From NCBI GenBank assembly GCA_964457945.1, contig CAYWFX010000004.1:1-64000 (forward strand): a DNA stretch of 64,000 bases, written 5' to 3'. The position numbers were made by a program, and so were the translations under genes. Source of the stretch: PHAA01 sp964457945. Its GTDB lineage: Bacteria > Bacillota > Syntrophomonadia > Syntrophomonadales > Syntrophomonadaceae. The notes under the pieces were generated by a model. That model searched no databases and was not told the origin of the DNA. It was given only the letters and a program-made list of their open reading frames with translations. Positions 16,761-26,350 of the stretch are shown one piece after another. Position 1 is the stretch's first letter. Every line of letters begins with the position of its first letter.

Positions 16761-19700
16761 GTGTATTTAAAGAGCTTGGAAATAAAAGGGTTTAAGTCAT
16801 TTGCTGATAATACCGAAATTAATCTCGAACCAGGCATAAACATTATTGTGGGACCCAATGGTTGTGGGAAAAGCAATATTGTGGATGCGATTCGTTGGGT
16901 TCTCGGTGAGGCTAATGTGCGCCATTTGCGTGGTCATAAGAATGAGGATGTAATTTTCAACGGTACGGATAAAAAAAGAGCTTTGGGGATGGCTCAGGTG
17001 GCAATGACAGTAGACAATTCGGATGGTAGTTTGCCACTGGAATATGCTGAAGTAACTGTTAGCCGTAAAATTTTTCGTTCTGGTGAGAGTGAGTTCTATT
17101 TAAATAAATCAAGAGTAAGAATGAAGGATATTGTGAGTTTGTATACTGACACTGGATTGGGTAGGAGAGGCTATTCGATTATAAGCCAGGGTGAGCTGGA
17201 AAGGGTCTTAAATGGGCAGGCCTTTGATCGGCGCTTGATGCTGGAAGAAGCGGCTGGCACCATAAAATATCGCCAGCAAAGGGATGAAGTACAGCAGCGG
17301 CTTCTGGCTAGCACCCAGGATTTAGTGAGGGTAGGAGATATTTTAACCGAACTGGAAATACGTAAGTTGGAGTTGCACAGCAAAGCAGAAAAGGCCGCTG
17401 TCTATATGGCTGCTTGGGATGAGTACCAGATGTTAGAGAAGCAGGTTATGGCCTCTCAAATAAGGGAAATCGCAGACAATCTGCTTGCCAAAAGAGGAGA
17501 CATGATCCTTAAACATAATAGCCTGGGAGAAATTATTGCCACACTGGAAAACCTAAATCTTAGTAAACAGCAGCTTGAGAACTCCCTGGAAAAAAAACGG
17601 GTCGATTTAAACCAGTTAAAAGAGACTAAGTATGAAATTGAAGCTGGGCTGAATAAAATGCAATCAGAGATGAAGCTTAGTCAGGAGCGAATTAAAAACT
17701 ACCGAGAACGAATCACGGCTGCAGGTAATGATAGCGAAAAATATACCCTTATGTTAGAAAATTTAGAAAAGGATTTGCAGATAAAAATTACGGATTTTAA
17801 CCGGGAGAAAGAGCAATGTCAGGAGAGAAGATACGAAGTTGAACAACTTAGACAGGAAATAATTAAGCTGGAACTGGAAACAGTTGAGCAGGAGAAATTT
17901 TTCGAGCAGCAGCGGAACTTGGTTTTTGAGCGGGCTAATAAGGAAGCGGAAATAAAGAACGAAATTATTGCTTTGGATAATAAAATTAATCGGGCTCAAG
18001 AGAAAAGAGAGAGATTGTTAATAAGAGTTGAAGAGAATGAAAAGAAGTTAAGAGCTACGGAAAAAAGTGCAGCAGATTTGAATGAACTGAGAAAGCAGCA
18101 ATTCAGCCATAAAGAAGAATGGGAGAGACTGGTTTTAGATGTTGGTGAACAAAAATCCAAATACTTAGATTCTCAAAATCTAATTGAGAAAGAATATACG
18201 AATATCAGCCAAGATATCTTAAAGCTGGAACATAGACTTATGGCATTAAGGGATCTGCAGAAAAACTATGCTGGTTTTTCCGAAGGGGTAAGGGCGATCT
18301 TGCAATTTTATGATCGGGGTGAGCCTAGCCTGCGAGGCATGAAGGGGCTGGTTGCTAATCTGATCGAGATTCCCCCGGGAATGGAGTTGGCCATCGATGT
18401 TGCCCTAGGCAAAGGCATGGAAAATATCGTGATGGAAACCGCCCATTCAGCACAGATGGCGATTAGCTTTTTGAAACAAAAGCGTTTAGGGCGAGTTACA
18501 TTTTTGCCGCTGGATGTCCTGCGAGTTCAGAAGCTTCCTGGTCGGCAACGGGAAGAGATACTGGCCGGGGAAGGGGTTCTAGGCTTGGCCTCTGAACTCT
18601 TGCAATATGCTCCGGAATATGAAAAGGCCATCGCCTACCTTCTGGGGCGAGTACTATTGGTTCAAGATCTGGATTGTGGAATGAGGATATTCAAGCGGAA
18701 TCAGTATCCCCTGCGCATTGTCAGCCTGGAAGGGGAATTGATAAACGCCAGCGGAGCTTTGACGGGTGGCGTTTATGCCCAAGCTAAATCCAGCCCCCTA
18801 CAACGGAAAAGGGAGCAAAAAAATATTGGCCAACAGTTAGAAAGCTTGCACCAGTCTGAAACCCAAAATCGGGAGGCAGCTGGGATATTATCCGGGCAGA
18901 TCAAGGCGATGGATGACAAGTTGGTTCAGGCTAAAAACGGGCTGGCAGAAGTTGAATTTCAATTAAAAATGATTCGCGAGGAAGAACATCGCCTCCAAGT
19001 CACCTTAGAGAGTTCATCACGCGATGAAGAAATTTATTTAAGCGAAGTATCCCAATTAGAGATTATAATCAAGCAATCTGAAGAAGAGACACTGGTTTTA
19101 AAGGACAGCTACAGCAGCGTCCGGGAAGAGAATAACCAGGTTTCCAATGAAATCGAGAGAATAAAAGCGGAACTAGAGATTAACCGACGCGAATATGAGG
19201 TGAGAAAAGAACGTTTTTCATCTCACCAGGAACAACTTATAATGAAACAAAAAGAGTTGGAAAACATAGAGAAAAACATTGGCCAATTTGAACAGGTTAA
19301 GGAGTCTTACCACCAATCTAGACTGGAAGCTCTTGCTTTGCAGCAGCGTCTACAGAATGAGGTGGATCTACACGACTCTCGATTAGGGGCTACTGCTGAA
19401 AATGTAGTTGAGAAACAGAAGGAACTTAAAATCACCCAAGAGAGCATTGCTGCCATCAGCAATGAAGAGAAGGAATTGAGCACAGGGTTAGAGGGAACTC
19501 GTAATAAGGCACAGCCGCTGCAACAGGAGATCATTGATGGGCAGGAACAGATCAGGGCTATGGAGATGAGAGTGGTGCGAATAGAAACCGAATTAGAAGG
19601 ACTCCAGGGTCAGTGGAGGGAAAAGTTTAACTCTGAAAACCCTGAAAATTATGGCGACATTTTGTCTTCTCGTCAGACCCGTGAATACCGAACTCGCATA

Positions 19701-20339
19701 GATAACCTGAAGGAGCAGATAGATTTATTAGGTCCGGTTGATATTGACGCCATAAAGGAATACGATGTTATAAGACTTAGATATGAGTTCTTGCACCAGC
19801 AGTCCCAGGATCTGTCTATTGCCATAGTTTCCCTGGAAAAATTACTCCAGGAGACGGAAAAAATCATGACGAAAAATTTCTCTCAGTTTATGGAGCTGGC
19901 CAATGAAAGTTTTAACAGAACTTTTATGGAAATCTTTAATGGTGGCGATGCTGGTCTAATGATTGAATCAACTCACGATCTGGCTGCTGGGGTGGAGATA
20001 TTGGTTAAGATGCCGGGTAAACGCAGTCAATCCTTGAACTTACTTTCCGGAGGGGAAAGGGCCTTGACCTGTATAGCTTTTATTTTCTCATTATTGCGGT
20101 TAAAATCGGTTCCCTTTTGTTTGTTGGACGAAATCGATGCAGCATTGGATGAAACAAACTTAATGAGATTTGCAGATTTTCTTAGGGGGATGTCAGGGGA
20201 TACTCAATTTATTGTCATTACTCATCGCCAGGGTACCATTGAGGCGGGAGGAAATATTTATGGTATTACCATGCCTCAGGAGGGAATTTCATCAGTTTTG
20301 TCCATACAATGCGATGAAATACAAAGTTTAGCTGGTTAA
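16761..20339 (+). CDS. smc: Chromosome segregation ATPase SMC
   Basis: 1192 residues, the normal SMC length. An N-terminal ATP-binding head with IVGPNGCGKSNIVDAIRWVL (about 30-49) is followed by two long coiled coils flanking a hinge (about 510-680, Gly-rich around LVANLIEIPPGMELAIDVAL). The C-terminal head carries LLSGGERALTCIAF and the Walker B LLDEIDAALDE. With ScpA/ScpB, not in this window, it forms the condensin that organises the chromosome. The GTG start has CAGGAGGAAAAC upstream. ftsY follows after 22 bases, a standard clostridial pair. Confidence 0.98.
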   Translation: MYLKSLEIKGFKSFADNTEINLEPGINIIVGPNGCGKSNIVDAIRWVLGEANVRHLRGHKNEDVIFNGTDKKRALGMAQVAMTVDNSDGSLPLEYAEVTVSRKIFRSGESEFYLNKSRVRMKDIVSLYTDTGLGRRGYSIISQGELERVLNGQAFDRRLMLEEAAGTIKYRQQRDEVQQRLLASTQDLVRVGDILTELEIRKLELHSKAEKAAVYMAAWDEYQMLEKQVMASQIREIADNLLAKRGDMILKHNSLGEIIATLENLNLSKQQLENSLEKKRVDLNQLKETKYEIEAGLNKMQSEMKLSQERIKNYRERITAAGNDSEKYTLMLENLEKDLQIKITDFNREKEQCQERRYEVEQLRQEIIKLELETVEQEKFFEQQRNLVFERANKEAEIKNEIIALDNKINRAQEKRERLLIRVEENEKKLRATEKSAADLNELRKQQFSHKEEWERLVLDVGEQKSKYLDSQNLIEKEYTNISQDILKLEHRLMALRDLQKNYAGFSEGVRAILQFYDRGEPSLRGMKGLVANLIEIPPGMELAIDVALGKGMENIVMETAHSAQMAISFLKQKRLGRVTFLPLDVLRVQKLPGRQREEILAGEGVLGLASELLQYAPEYEKAIAYLLGRVLLVQDLDCGMRIFKRNQYPLRIVSLEGELINASGALTGGVYAQAKSSPLQRKREQKNIGQQLESLHQSETQNREAAGILSGQIKAMDDKLVQAKNGLAEVEFQLKMIREEEHRLQVTLESSSRDEEIYLSEVSQLEIIIKQSEEETLVLKDSYSSVREENNQVSNEIERIKAELEINRREYEVRKERFSSHQEQLIMKQKELENIEKNIGQFEQVKESYHQSRLEALALQQRLQNEVDLHDSRLGATAENVVEKQKELKITQESIAAISNEEKELSTGLEGTRNKAQPLQQEIIDGQEQIRAMEMRVVRIETELEGLQGQWREKFNSENPENYGDILSSRQTREYRTRIDNLKEQIDLLGPVDIDAIKEYDVIRLRYEFLHQQSQDLSIAIVSLEKLLQETEKIMTKNFSQFMELANESFNRTFMEIFNGGDAGLMIESTHDLAAGVEILVKMPGKRSQSLNLLSGGERALTCIAFIFSLLRLKSVPFCLLDEIDAALDETNLMRFADFLRGMSGDTQFIVITHRQGTIEAGGNIYGITMPQEGISSVLSIQCDEIQSLAG

Positions 20340-20361
20340 ATTGTAATGAAAGTAGGTTCAG

Positions 20362-21534
20362 GTGATGGCATTTTTTGATAAATTTAAATGGGGAAAAAAG
20401 GATAAAGCAGCTGAAGATAATGAAAATCCTCTTTCTGACCCGGAGCTGGAAGGTTACAATGGGGAAGATAGTCAGGATGAGGAGCTAGAGATACCGGATC
20501 TGAACGAGCCAAAGGAAATCTTGGATATACCAGAACTCGAAGGTAATGCTCCTCCTAATGGTTTGTTAGAGACGGAAATAGTTGCAGCAGAGAAAGCTAA
20601 AGGTGGTCTTTTTGAGCGCTTAAAAATTGGGCTCAGCAAAACTCGTAAAAACCTGGGCGATAAAATTGATTCTCTGGTCAAGATTACCAAGAAACTCGAC
20701 GATGAGTTTTATGAGGAACTGGAGGATATACTGATTCAAGCTGATGTAGGCATGAATACTTCCTTAGAGTTGGTAAGCAATATTAAGAATGCTGCCAAGA
20801 AGCAAAAGGTTAATGATCCGGCTGAGGTCACTCAGCTCATTCAAGATGAGATAGCCAAACTCTTAGGAGTTAATTCCAGCCCGCTAAACATCTGTGCAGA
20901 AAAACCAAGCATTATTCTGGTGGTAGGAGTCAATGGCGCTGGCAAAACCACCACTATTGCTAAGCTGGCCCATAGGTATAAGAATGAAAATCTCAAGGTT
21001 ATGTTGGCAGCGGGGGATACCTTCAGGGCAGCTGCCATAGACCAACTTCAAATTTGGGCTGACCGGGTGGGGGTAGAGCTGATTAAACATCAGGAAGGAT
21101 CGGATCCCGGAGCGGTTGTATATGATGCAGTAAGTGCCGCCCGCGCTCGCCAGGCTGATGTGTTAATCATAGATACCGCTGGAAGGCTGCAGAACAAAAC
21201 TAACCTGATGAAAGAAATCGGTAAGGTAAGAAAAGTGATTGAAAGGGAAATACCATCTGCTCCCCACGAAGTTCTGCTGGTTCTTGATGCTACTACCGGA
21301 CAAAATGCTATCAGCCAGGCTAGAATCTTTGGGGAAGCAACTGGAGTAACTGGAATCGTATTGACCAAGTTAGATGGAACCGCCAAGGGTGGAATTGTTA
21401 TTTCGGTGGTTAAAGAGCTCGATATACCGGTTAAACTAGTGGGTATAGGAGAGAGTCTGGAAGACCTGCGGGATTTCTCGCCCGAAATATTTGCCCAAGC
21501 GCTGTTTAATAATCCCGTAATAGTTGAAAGGTAG
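20362..21534 (+). CDS. ftsY: Signal recognition particle receptor FtsY
   Basis: 390 residues. An acidic N-terminal region (about 1-75) precedes the NG GTPase: GVNGAGKTTTIAKLAHRY (about 191-208), AGDTFRAAAIDQL, DTAGRLQNKTNLM and TKLDGTAKGG. FtsY docks ribosome-SRP complexes at the membrane for co-translational insertion. GTG 20362 and ATG 20365 are both possible starts; neither has a strong ribosome binding site, which suggests coupling to smc. Confidence 0.97.
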   Translation: MMAFFDKFKWGKKDKAAEDNENPLSDPELEGYNGEDSQDEELEIPDLNEPKEILDIPELEGNAPPNGLLETEIVAAEKAKGGLFERLKIGLSKTRKNLGDKIDSLVKITKKLDDEFYEELEDILIQADVGMNTSLELVSNIKNAAKKQKVNDPAEVTQLIQDEIAKLLGVNSSPLNICAEKPSIILVVGVNGAGKTTTIAKLAHRYKNENLKVMLAAGDTFRAAAIDQLQIWADRVGVELIKHQEGSDPGAVVYDAVSAARARQADVLIIDTAGRLQNKTNLMKEIGKVRKVIEREIPSAPHEVLLVLDATTGQNAISQARIFGEATGVTGIVLTKLDGTAKGGIVISVVKELDIPVKLVGIGESLEDLRDFSPEIFAQALFNNPVIVER

Positions 21535-21543
21535 GTAATTAAT

Positions 21544-22338
21544 ATGCCCAAAATAGCAGTAATTGGGGGTACAGGAGTATATAACCCCGAGTTGTTGAAT
21601 GATGTAAAAGAAATCGTAGAAATGACCCCGTACGGTGAAGTGAAAGCAATTTTAGGCAAATACAATCAAGAGGAAGTCGTATTTATTCCCCGGCATGGTG
21701 CGAATCATAGCGTTCCCCCGCATTTGATAAATTACCGAGCCAATATTATGGCACTGAATCAGATGGGGGTCAAAACTATTATTGCTACTGCTGCCGTGGG
21801 TTCATTGCACTTTGACCGCAAGCCGGGCCAGTATGTTTTAGCTGATCAGTTCCTGGACTTTACTAAAATGCGCCAGAACAGTTTTTATGAAGGCGGTTCG
21901 CAAGGAGTAATTCACTGTGACATGACAGTACCCTACTGTCCTGAAGTTAGGGCAGCTATAAAAAAAGCTGGTGACGAGAAAGGCCTGAAGATTTTTAACG
22001 AGGGTACTTATGTATGCACCGAAGGCCCTCGCTTTGAAACGGCAGCCGAAATTGAGATGTTTAAAAGGCTGGGGGGACATGTGATTGGCATGACCAGTGT
22101 TCCTGAAGTATGCCTGGCCCGAGAGTTAGGAATATGTTATGCCAATATATCCATTGTAACCAATCATGCGGCAGGTATTTCACCACATATCCTCAACCAT
22201 GCTGAAGTGGTAGAAGTTATGAAGAACAGTATTCATGATGTTCGCTATCTGATTATGGAAAGTATAAAATATATTAGTGACGAAAGAAATTGTGACTGTA
22301 GAGAAATATTAAAGGAAACCGGGATGAACCAGGCATGA
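21544..22338 (+). CDS. Thionucleoside phosphorylase (MTA or MTI type)
   Basis: 264 residues of the purine nucleoside phosphorylase family that includes MtnP. Phosphate and ribose motifs are clear: IGGTGVYNPELL, IPRHGANHSVPPHLINYRAN (about 50-69) and CTEGPRFETAAEIEM (about 159). It would split a 5'-methylthio- or 5'-deoxy-nucleoside into base and sugar 1-phosphate. The base-reading loop is TNHAAGIS (about 206), whereas adenine-specific MTA phosphorylases carry an Asp there (TDYDCW in the human enzyme). As I recall it, the Pseudomonas methylthioinosine phosphorylase has a similar N-x-AAG. Hypoxanthine specificity is therefore plausible. The gene overlaps mtnA by 4 bases, with an aldolase and an MTA-type deaminase downstream. 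Confidence 0.88.
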   Translation: MPKIAVIGGTGVYNPELLNDVKEIVEMTPYGEVKAILGKYNQEEVVFIPRHGANHSVPPHLINYRANIMALNQMGVKTIIATAAVGSLHFDRKPGQYVLADQFLDFTKMRQNSFYEGGSQGVIHCDMTVPYCPEVRAAIKKAGDEKGLKIFNEGTYVCTEGPRFETAAEIEMFKRLGGHVIGMTSVPEVCLARELGICYANISIVTNHAAGISPHILNHAEVVEVMKNSIHDVRYLIMESIKYISDERNCDCREILKETGMNQA

Positions 22339-23381
22339 TTCGTACCATTTATTTTGATGCCGATGCTGGTGCGGTTATAATTCTTAATCAGAATCGGCTT
22401 CCAGCCCAGATTGAATATGAAAAAATGTTTAGCCATCAGGATTTGGCTGAGGCCATCAAACTTCTAAAGGTCAGGGGAGCTCCACTTATTGGAGTAACTG
22501 CCGCTTTTGCTTTGGCTCTGGCCGTGATCAATTACACTGGCGCACGAGACCAGCTGGAGGCCTATTATAGAGAGGCTGAACAGTTATTGGCTTCTACTCG
22601 CCCCACTGCAGTAAACCTCTGCTGGGCGATAAAAAAAATGAGAATTGTGTTCAATGCTATTCAGTACCTAGATATAGATAACCTGGCTGAGGCATTGCTG
22701 CATGCGGCAGAGAATATGTTCGATGAAGATGTAGCCATTAATATTGCTATTGGAGAACAGGGACAGATATTGTTAAAGCCTGATACCGAGATATTGACTA
22801 TCTGTAATGCTGGTTCCCTGGCTACTTGTGGATATGGAACTGCTTTAGGGGTGATTCGTTCAGCCCATAAAATGGGTAAAATTAAACGGGTTTGGGCCTG
22901 TGAGACGCGCCCGGTTTTACAAGGAGCCAGGCTTACAGTCTGGGAGCTAATGCAGGATAAAATACCGGTTACCTTGATAACCGACAGCATGGCGGCCCAC
23001 CTTATGAGTCTGGGGAAAGTAGACGCGGTAGTAGTGGGAGCAGACCGTATCGCTGCCAATGGGGACACTGCCAATAAGATAGGCACCTACTCTCTGGCAG
23101 TTTTAGCTAGCTATCATGGTATGCCGTTTTATGTAGCGGCACCCTGGTCTACGGTTGACATGAGTCTCCTTTCGGGATCGGAAATACCCATAGAAGAACG
23201 TAATCAGGAGGAAGTGCGTAGGGTGGAGGGGAACTATATCACTGTTCCGGAGGTCAAAGTATTCAACCCTGCATTTGACGTAACCCCTGCTGCTTTGATA
23301 AGTGGAATCATCACCGAAAAAGGCATTATACCATCCCCTCTGGGGGAAGGGCTTAGAAGGCAGCGACTTGTCATGGAATAA
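22335..23381 (+). CDS. mtnA: Methylthioribose-1-phosphate isomerase
   Basis: 348 residues of the eIF2B-like isomerase family. It converts 5-methylthioribose 1-phosphate to the ribulose 1-phosphate form. Active-site stretches are KVRGAPLIGVTAAF (about 46), ICNAGSLATCGYGTALG (about 157, catalytic Cys) and VVGADRIAANGDTANKIGTY (about 234-253, catalytic Asp). It starts within the stop of the phosphorylase (ATGA), so the two are translationally coupled and act in sequence. Confidence 0.95.
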   Translation: MIRTIYFDADAGAVIILNQNRLPAQIEYEKMFSHQDLAEAIKLLKVRGAPLIGVTAAFALALAVINYTGARDQLEAYYREAEQLLASTRPTAVNLCWAIKKMRIVFNAIQYLDIDNLAEALLHAAENMFDEDVAINIAIGEQGQILLKPDTEILTICNAGSLATCGYGTALGVIRSAHKMGKIKRVWACETRPVLQGARLTVWELMQDKIPVTLITDSMAAHLMSLGKVDAVVVGADRIAANGDTANKIGTYSLAVLASYHGMPFYVAAPWSTVDMSLLSGSEIPIEERNQEEVRRVEGNYITVPEVKVFNPAFDVTPAALISGIITEKGIIPSPLGEGLRRQRLVME

Positions 23382-23452
23382 ATGTTTCATTGGTTCATGT
23401 ATGATTAATACATTTATTTCGGGATAAGCCATATGGAAGGAGATGGACTGAT

Positions 23453-24103
23453 TTGAATTACTTGAAGGAACGCAGGGAGGTACTAAACACTGCTCGGGAA
23501 ATATCTGCAGCCAAAATGGTTATAGGTACCTGGGGGAATGTAAGCATTAAAATTGAAGACCAACCCCTAATGTTGATTACTCCTTCTGGAATGAATTACG
23601 GAACCATGTCCATAGAAGACATTGTCCTGGTGGATGACGGGGGTAATGTTGTGGAAGGTATATGGAAGCCTTCAGTGGAGTCTCCTCTCCATGCGGAGAT
23701 ATATCGCAATCGGCCGGATGTGGGGGCAATTGTTCATGTACATAGTACTTATGCGACTGTTTTTGCCGTTGCTGGAAAGAGTATTCCAGTTATACTGGAA
23801 GAGACCGCCCAGGTTATAGGACATGAAATTAAGACTGCGCCTTATGCCATTTGTGGTTCCAGTGAGCTGGCCGTCCATGCGCTTCAGACGCTTGGCAGAG
23901 GACAAGCAGTGCTGTTGGCTAATCATGGCCTTATAGGGGTAGGGAAGAGCGTCGGTGATGCTTTGAAAGTATGCTATATCGCGGAGAAAACTGCTCGGGT
24001 AGCTTTACTAGCTAATATTTTGGGTGGAGTTAACTCGCTTTCAGCAGAAGAGACCAGCCAATTGAACGTTAGCTTTCGCAATTACGGCCAGGAGAAGCAC
24101 TAA
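23453..24103 (+). CDS. Class II aldolase/adducin family protein
   Basis: 216 residues with the zinc site of L-fuculose/ribulose phosphate aldolases: GTWGNVSIK and TPSGMNYG near the N-terminus, then HAEIYRNRPDVGAIVHVHST (about 83-102, metal His residues) and LLANHGLIGVG (about 160). The operon context points to methylthioribulose 1-phosphate as substrate. Two outcomes are known in this fold: MtnB dehydratase, or the aldolase of the DHAP shunt giving DHAP and 2-methylthioacetaldehyde. No mtnC, mtnD, mtnW or mtnX is in the window, which favours the aldolase. The TTG start at 23453 has AAGGAG 10 bases upstream. Confidence 0.82.
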   Translation: MNYLKERREVLNTAREISAAKMVIGTWGNVSIKIEDQPLMLITPSGMNYGTMSIEDIVLVDDGGNVVEGIWKPSVESPLHAEIYRNRPDVGAIVHVHSTYATVFAVAGKSIPVILEETAQVIGHEIKTAPYAICGSSELAVHALQTLGRGQAVLLANHGLIGVGKSVGDALKVCYIAEKTARVALLANILGGVNSLSAEETSQLNVSFRNYGQEKH

Positions 24104-24131
24104 AGATATTTATGAATAGGAGGCGTGGTCG

Positions 24132-25418
24132 GTGAAGCTGCTCATAGAAAATGTAAGCATAGTCCCAATGACGACAGATAATTACCTTATCGAAAAAGGA
24201 TATATTGTTATAGCGGATAATAAAATTGAGGAACTAGGCGCGGGTGAAGCTCCTGCGGGCAATTATGATCAAAGACTGGATGGGCATAATCAAATGGCCT
24301 TACCCGGATTTATAAATGCTCATACTCATGCGGCCATGACCCTTTTGCGGGGATATGCTGACGATCTGCCTCTGATGGAATGGCTGGAGAATAAAATATG
24401 GCCTCTGGAAGCCAAACTTACTGCTGAGGATGTATACTGGGGTACGATGCTGGCGATTGTTGAGATGCTAAAATCAGGAACTACTTGTTTTGCTGATATG
24501 TATTTCTTTATGGATGACGTAGCCCGGGCGGTAGAAAAAGCAGGTATAAGGGCAGTGCTGTCCAGGGGAATGGTAGGGGTAGGACCGGAAAATGAACAAG
24601 CAATTACCGAGAGCAGGGAATTGGTGGGTAAGTGGAATGGAAAAGCCAATGGCAGGATAAAATTTATTCTGGGACCCCATGCGCCCTATACTTGCCCTCC
24701 CGAATACCTGAAGAGAGTAATGGAATTAGCTGAGGAACTTAAGGTGGGCGTTCATATACACCTGGCTGAGACCGCAGGTGAATTTGCTGACATCAACCAT
24801 ATGTATGGCAAAACCCCGGTAGCCCATTTAGAAAGCTTGGGCCTATTCAAACATCAAGTTCTGGCCGCTCACTGTGTACACCTCACAGAACAGGATATAG
24901 AAATACTGGCTAAATACCAGGTAGGTGTAGCGCACAATCCGGAGAGTAATATGAAGTTAGCCAGCGGTATTGCTCCAGTTCCGGAGATGTTGAAGGCTGG
25001 AATCCCAGTAGCGCTTGGTACAGATGGGGCATCGAGTAATAATAATCTGGATATGCTTCAGGAAATGCGTACCTGTGCCTTGCTACATAAGGTTAATTCC
25101 TTAGATCCCACGGTTATACCAGCCTATCAGGCCCTGCAAATGGCCACTGCCAATGGTGCTCAAGCGTTGCGGCTTGATGCAGAAATAGGCCAAATTAAAG
25201 CGGGGATGAAGGCGGATATTATACTGCTCAAGGTCGATGAGGCTCATTTTATACCTGCTTATGACCTGGTTGCCAACCTGGTTTATGCTGGGCAAGCTGC
25301 TGATGTCAATACAGTTATTATCGATGGAAATATAATAATGCAAGATCGGGTTATTAAGACCATAGATGAAAAGGAAGTTCTGGCTCAAGCGAAACGAATA
25401 GGTGCTAAGTTAAGGTAA
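24132..25418 (+). CDS. mtaD: 5'-methylthioadenosine/S-adenosylhomocysteine-type deaminase
   Basis: 428 residues of the amidohydrolase family. Metal and catalytic motifs are NAHTHAAMTLLRG (about 62-74), HIHLAETAGE (about 209), AAHCVH (about 240) and GTDGASSNNNLDM (about 296). The family deaminates the adenine of MTA, SAH or 5'-deoxyadenosine to the inosine form. The GTG start at 24132 has TAGGAGG 8 bases upstream. As the last gene of the operon it would feed the phosphorylase at the start if that enzyme prefers hypoxanthine nucleosides. MTA, SAH and 5'-deoxyadenosine cannot be told apart by sequence alone. Confidence 0.9.
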   Translation: MKLLIENVSIVPMTTDNYLIEKGYIVIADNKIEELGAGEAPAGNYDQRLDGHNQMALPGFINAHTHAAMTLLRGYADDLPLMEWLENKIWPLEAKLTAEDVYWGTMLAIVEMLKSGTTCFADMYFFMDDVARAVEKAGIRAVLSRGMVGVGPENEQAITESRELVGKWNGKANGRIKFILGPHAPYTCPPEYLKRVMELAEELKVGVHIHLAETAGEFADINHMYGKTPVAHLESLGLFKHQVLAAHCVHLTEQDIEILAKYQVGVAHNPESNMKLASGIAPVPEMLKAGIPVALGTDGASSNNNLDMLQEMRTCALLHKVNSLDPTVIPAYQALQMATANGAQALRLDAEIGQIKAGMKADIILLKVDEAHFIPAYDLVANLVYAGQAADVNTVIIDGNIIMQDRVIKTIDEKEVLAQAKRIGAKLR

Positions 25419-25884
25419 AAATGTCTATAATATTTATGAATACATTATACAAACAATAAAAATTAGATATAGTTTAATTCTGGGGGAAGGAAGAGGGCTC
25501 ATCAATATCGAATGTTTAATAAAATAGGTGATATTTAAGCAATATTGCTTAGATAATTGAATTTAACAAGTTAATAGCTCCGAGTTTTCTATCTACAGCT
25601 CTTGCTAGGATAGAAAGCCATTGGGTTAACCTGGAAACGGGGTAGCCTCCCATTGCGGAAAGGAGACTAAAGAGATCTTGGTCAGGATTATTTATTAATC
25701 TTGGCGAAGGTCGTTTTGGCGAAGTTTTGGCAATGGTATTTTTTATGCCTCTGGCCTTAGCTGGAGGCATTTCTATTTATATTTATACTACACTAGGTCT
25801 CAAGATAATTTCTGGTGCCATTTCCCAGAGGATAAGGGATTGGAAATTACAAAATATATTATTTAATAGGAAGGAGGTGATATC
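25419..25884. other. Intergenic region before the formate dehydrogenase operon
   Basis: This 466-base stretch probably holds the promoter of the nuoE-like gene. A 73-codon minus-strand frame (25549-25770) has reasonable codon use but no ribosome binding site and no recognised relative. It may be a gene relic. No tRNA, riboswitch or clear terminator was recognised. Confidence 0.5.
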
Positions 25885-26331
25885 ATGGCTAATTACAAAG
25901 ATATCATTGTCGGATGCAAAGACAAAAAGGGTGGAATCATTGAAGCCTTCCATGCCCTGCAGAACGAATTTAATTACATTCCCAAAGAAGCATTAGTTGA
26001 AGCAGCGCGGGTATTCGGCGTTTCCGAAGCGCAGGCTTATGGAGTGGTGACCTTTTACTCCTATTTGTCCGTAGAAAAACGAGGCAAATACATTATACGC
26101 ATGTGTGAAAGCGCTCCCTGTCATGTGGCTGGAGCTGATGAATTATTGAAAGCATTAGAGAGCCAACTGGGCATTAAGGTCGGCGAAACGACTCCAGATG
26201 GCAAATTTACTTTGGAACTAACCGAGTGCGTGGGACAATGCCAGGCAACTCCAGTTATAACTGTTAATAGTGAACCAGTATTCAACGTAACTGCAAAGAT
26301 TTTACCGCAGGTTCTAGCTGCCTATAAATAG
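25885..26331 (+). CDS. NADH-linked formate dehydrogenase, NuoE-like subunit
   Basis: 148 residues of the thioredoxin-like [2Fe-2S] family (24-kDa subunit of complex I). Cluster ligands are the Cys pairs in MCESAPCHVAGA (about 73-84) and TECVGQCQATPVI (about 113). It passes electrons between the flavin subunit and the rest of the complex. AAGGAGGTGATATC precedes the ATG. The NuoF-like gene follows after 19 bases and the selenocysteine FdhA after that, forming a three-gene NAD-dependent formate dehydrogenase operon. Confidence 0.93.
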   Translation: MANYKDIIVGCKDKKGGIIEAFHALQNEFNYIPKEALVEAARVFGVSEAQAYGVVTFYSYLSVEKRGKYIIRMCESAPCHVAGADELLKALESQLGIKVGETTPDGKFTLELTECVGQCQATPVITVNSEPVFNVTAKILPQVLAAYK

Positions 26332-26350
26332 AGAGAAAGGAGGGGATTGG

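Noticed and set aside
25549..25770. 73-codon minus-strand open frame as a gene
   Set aside because: No ribosome binding site, a stop directly upstream and no recognised relative; described only under the intergenic entry.
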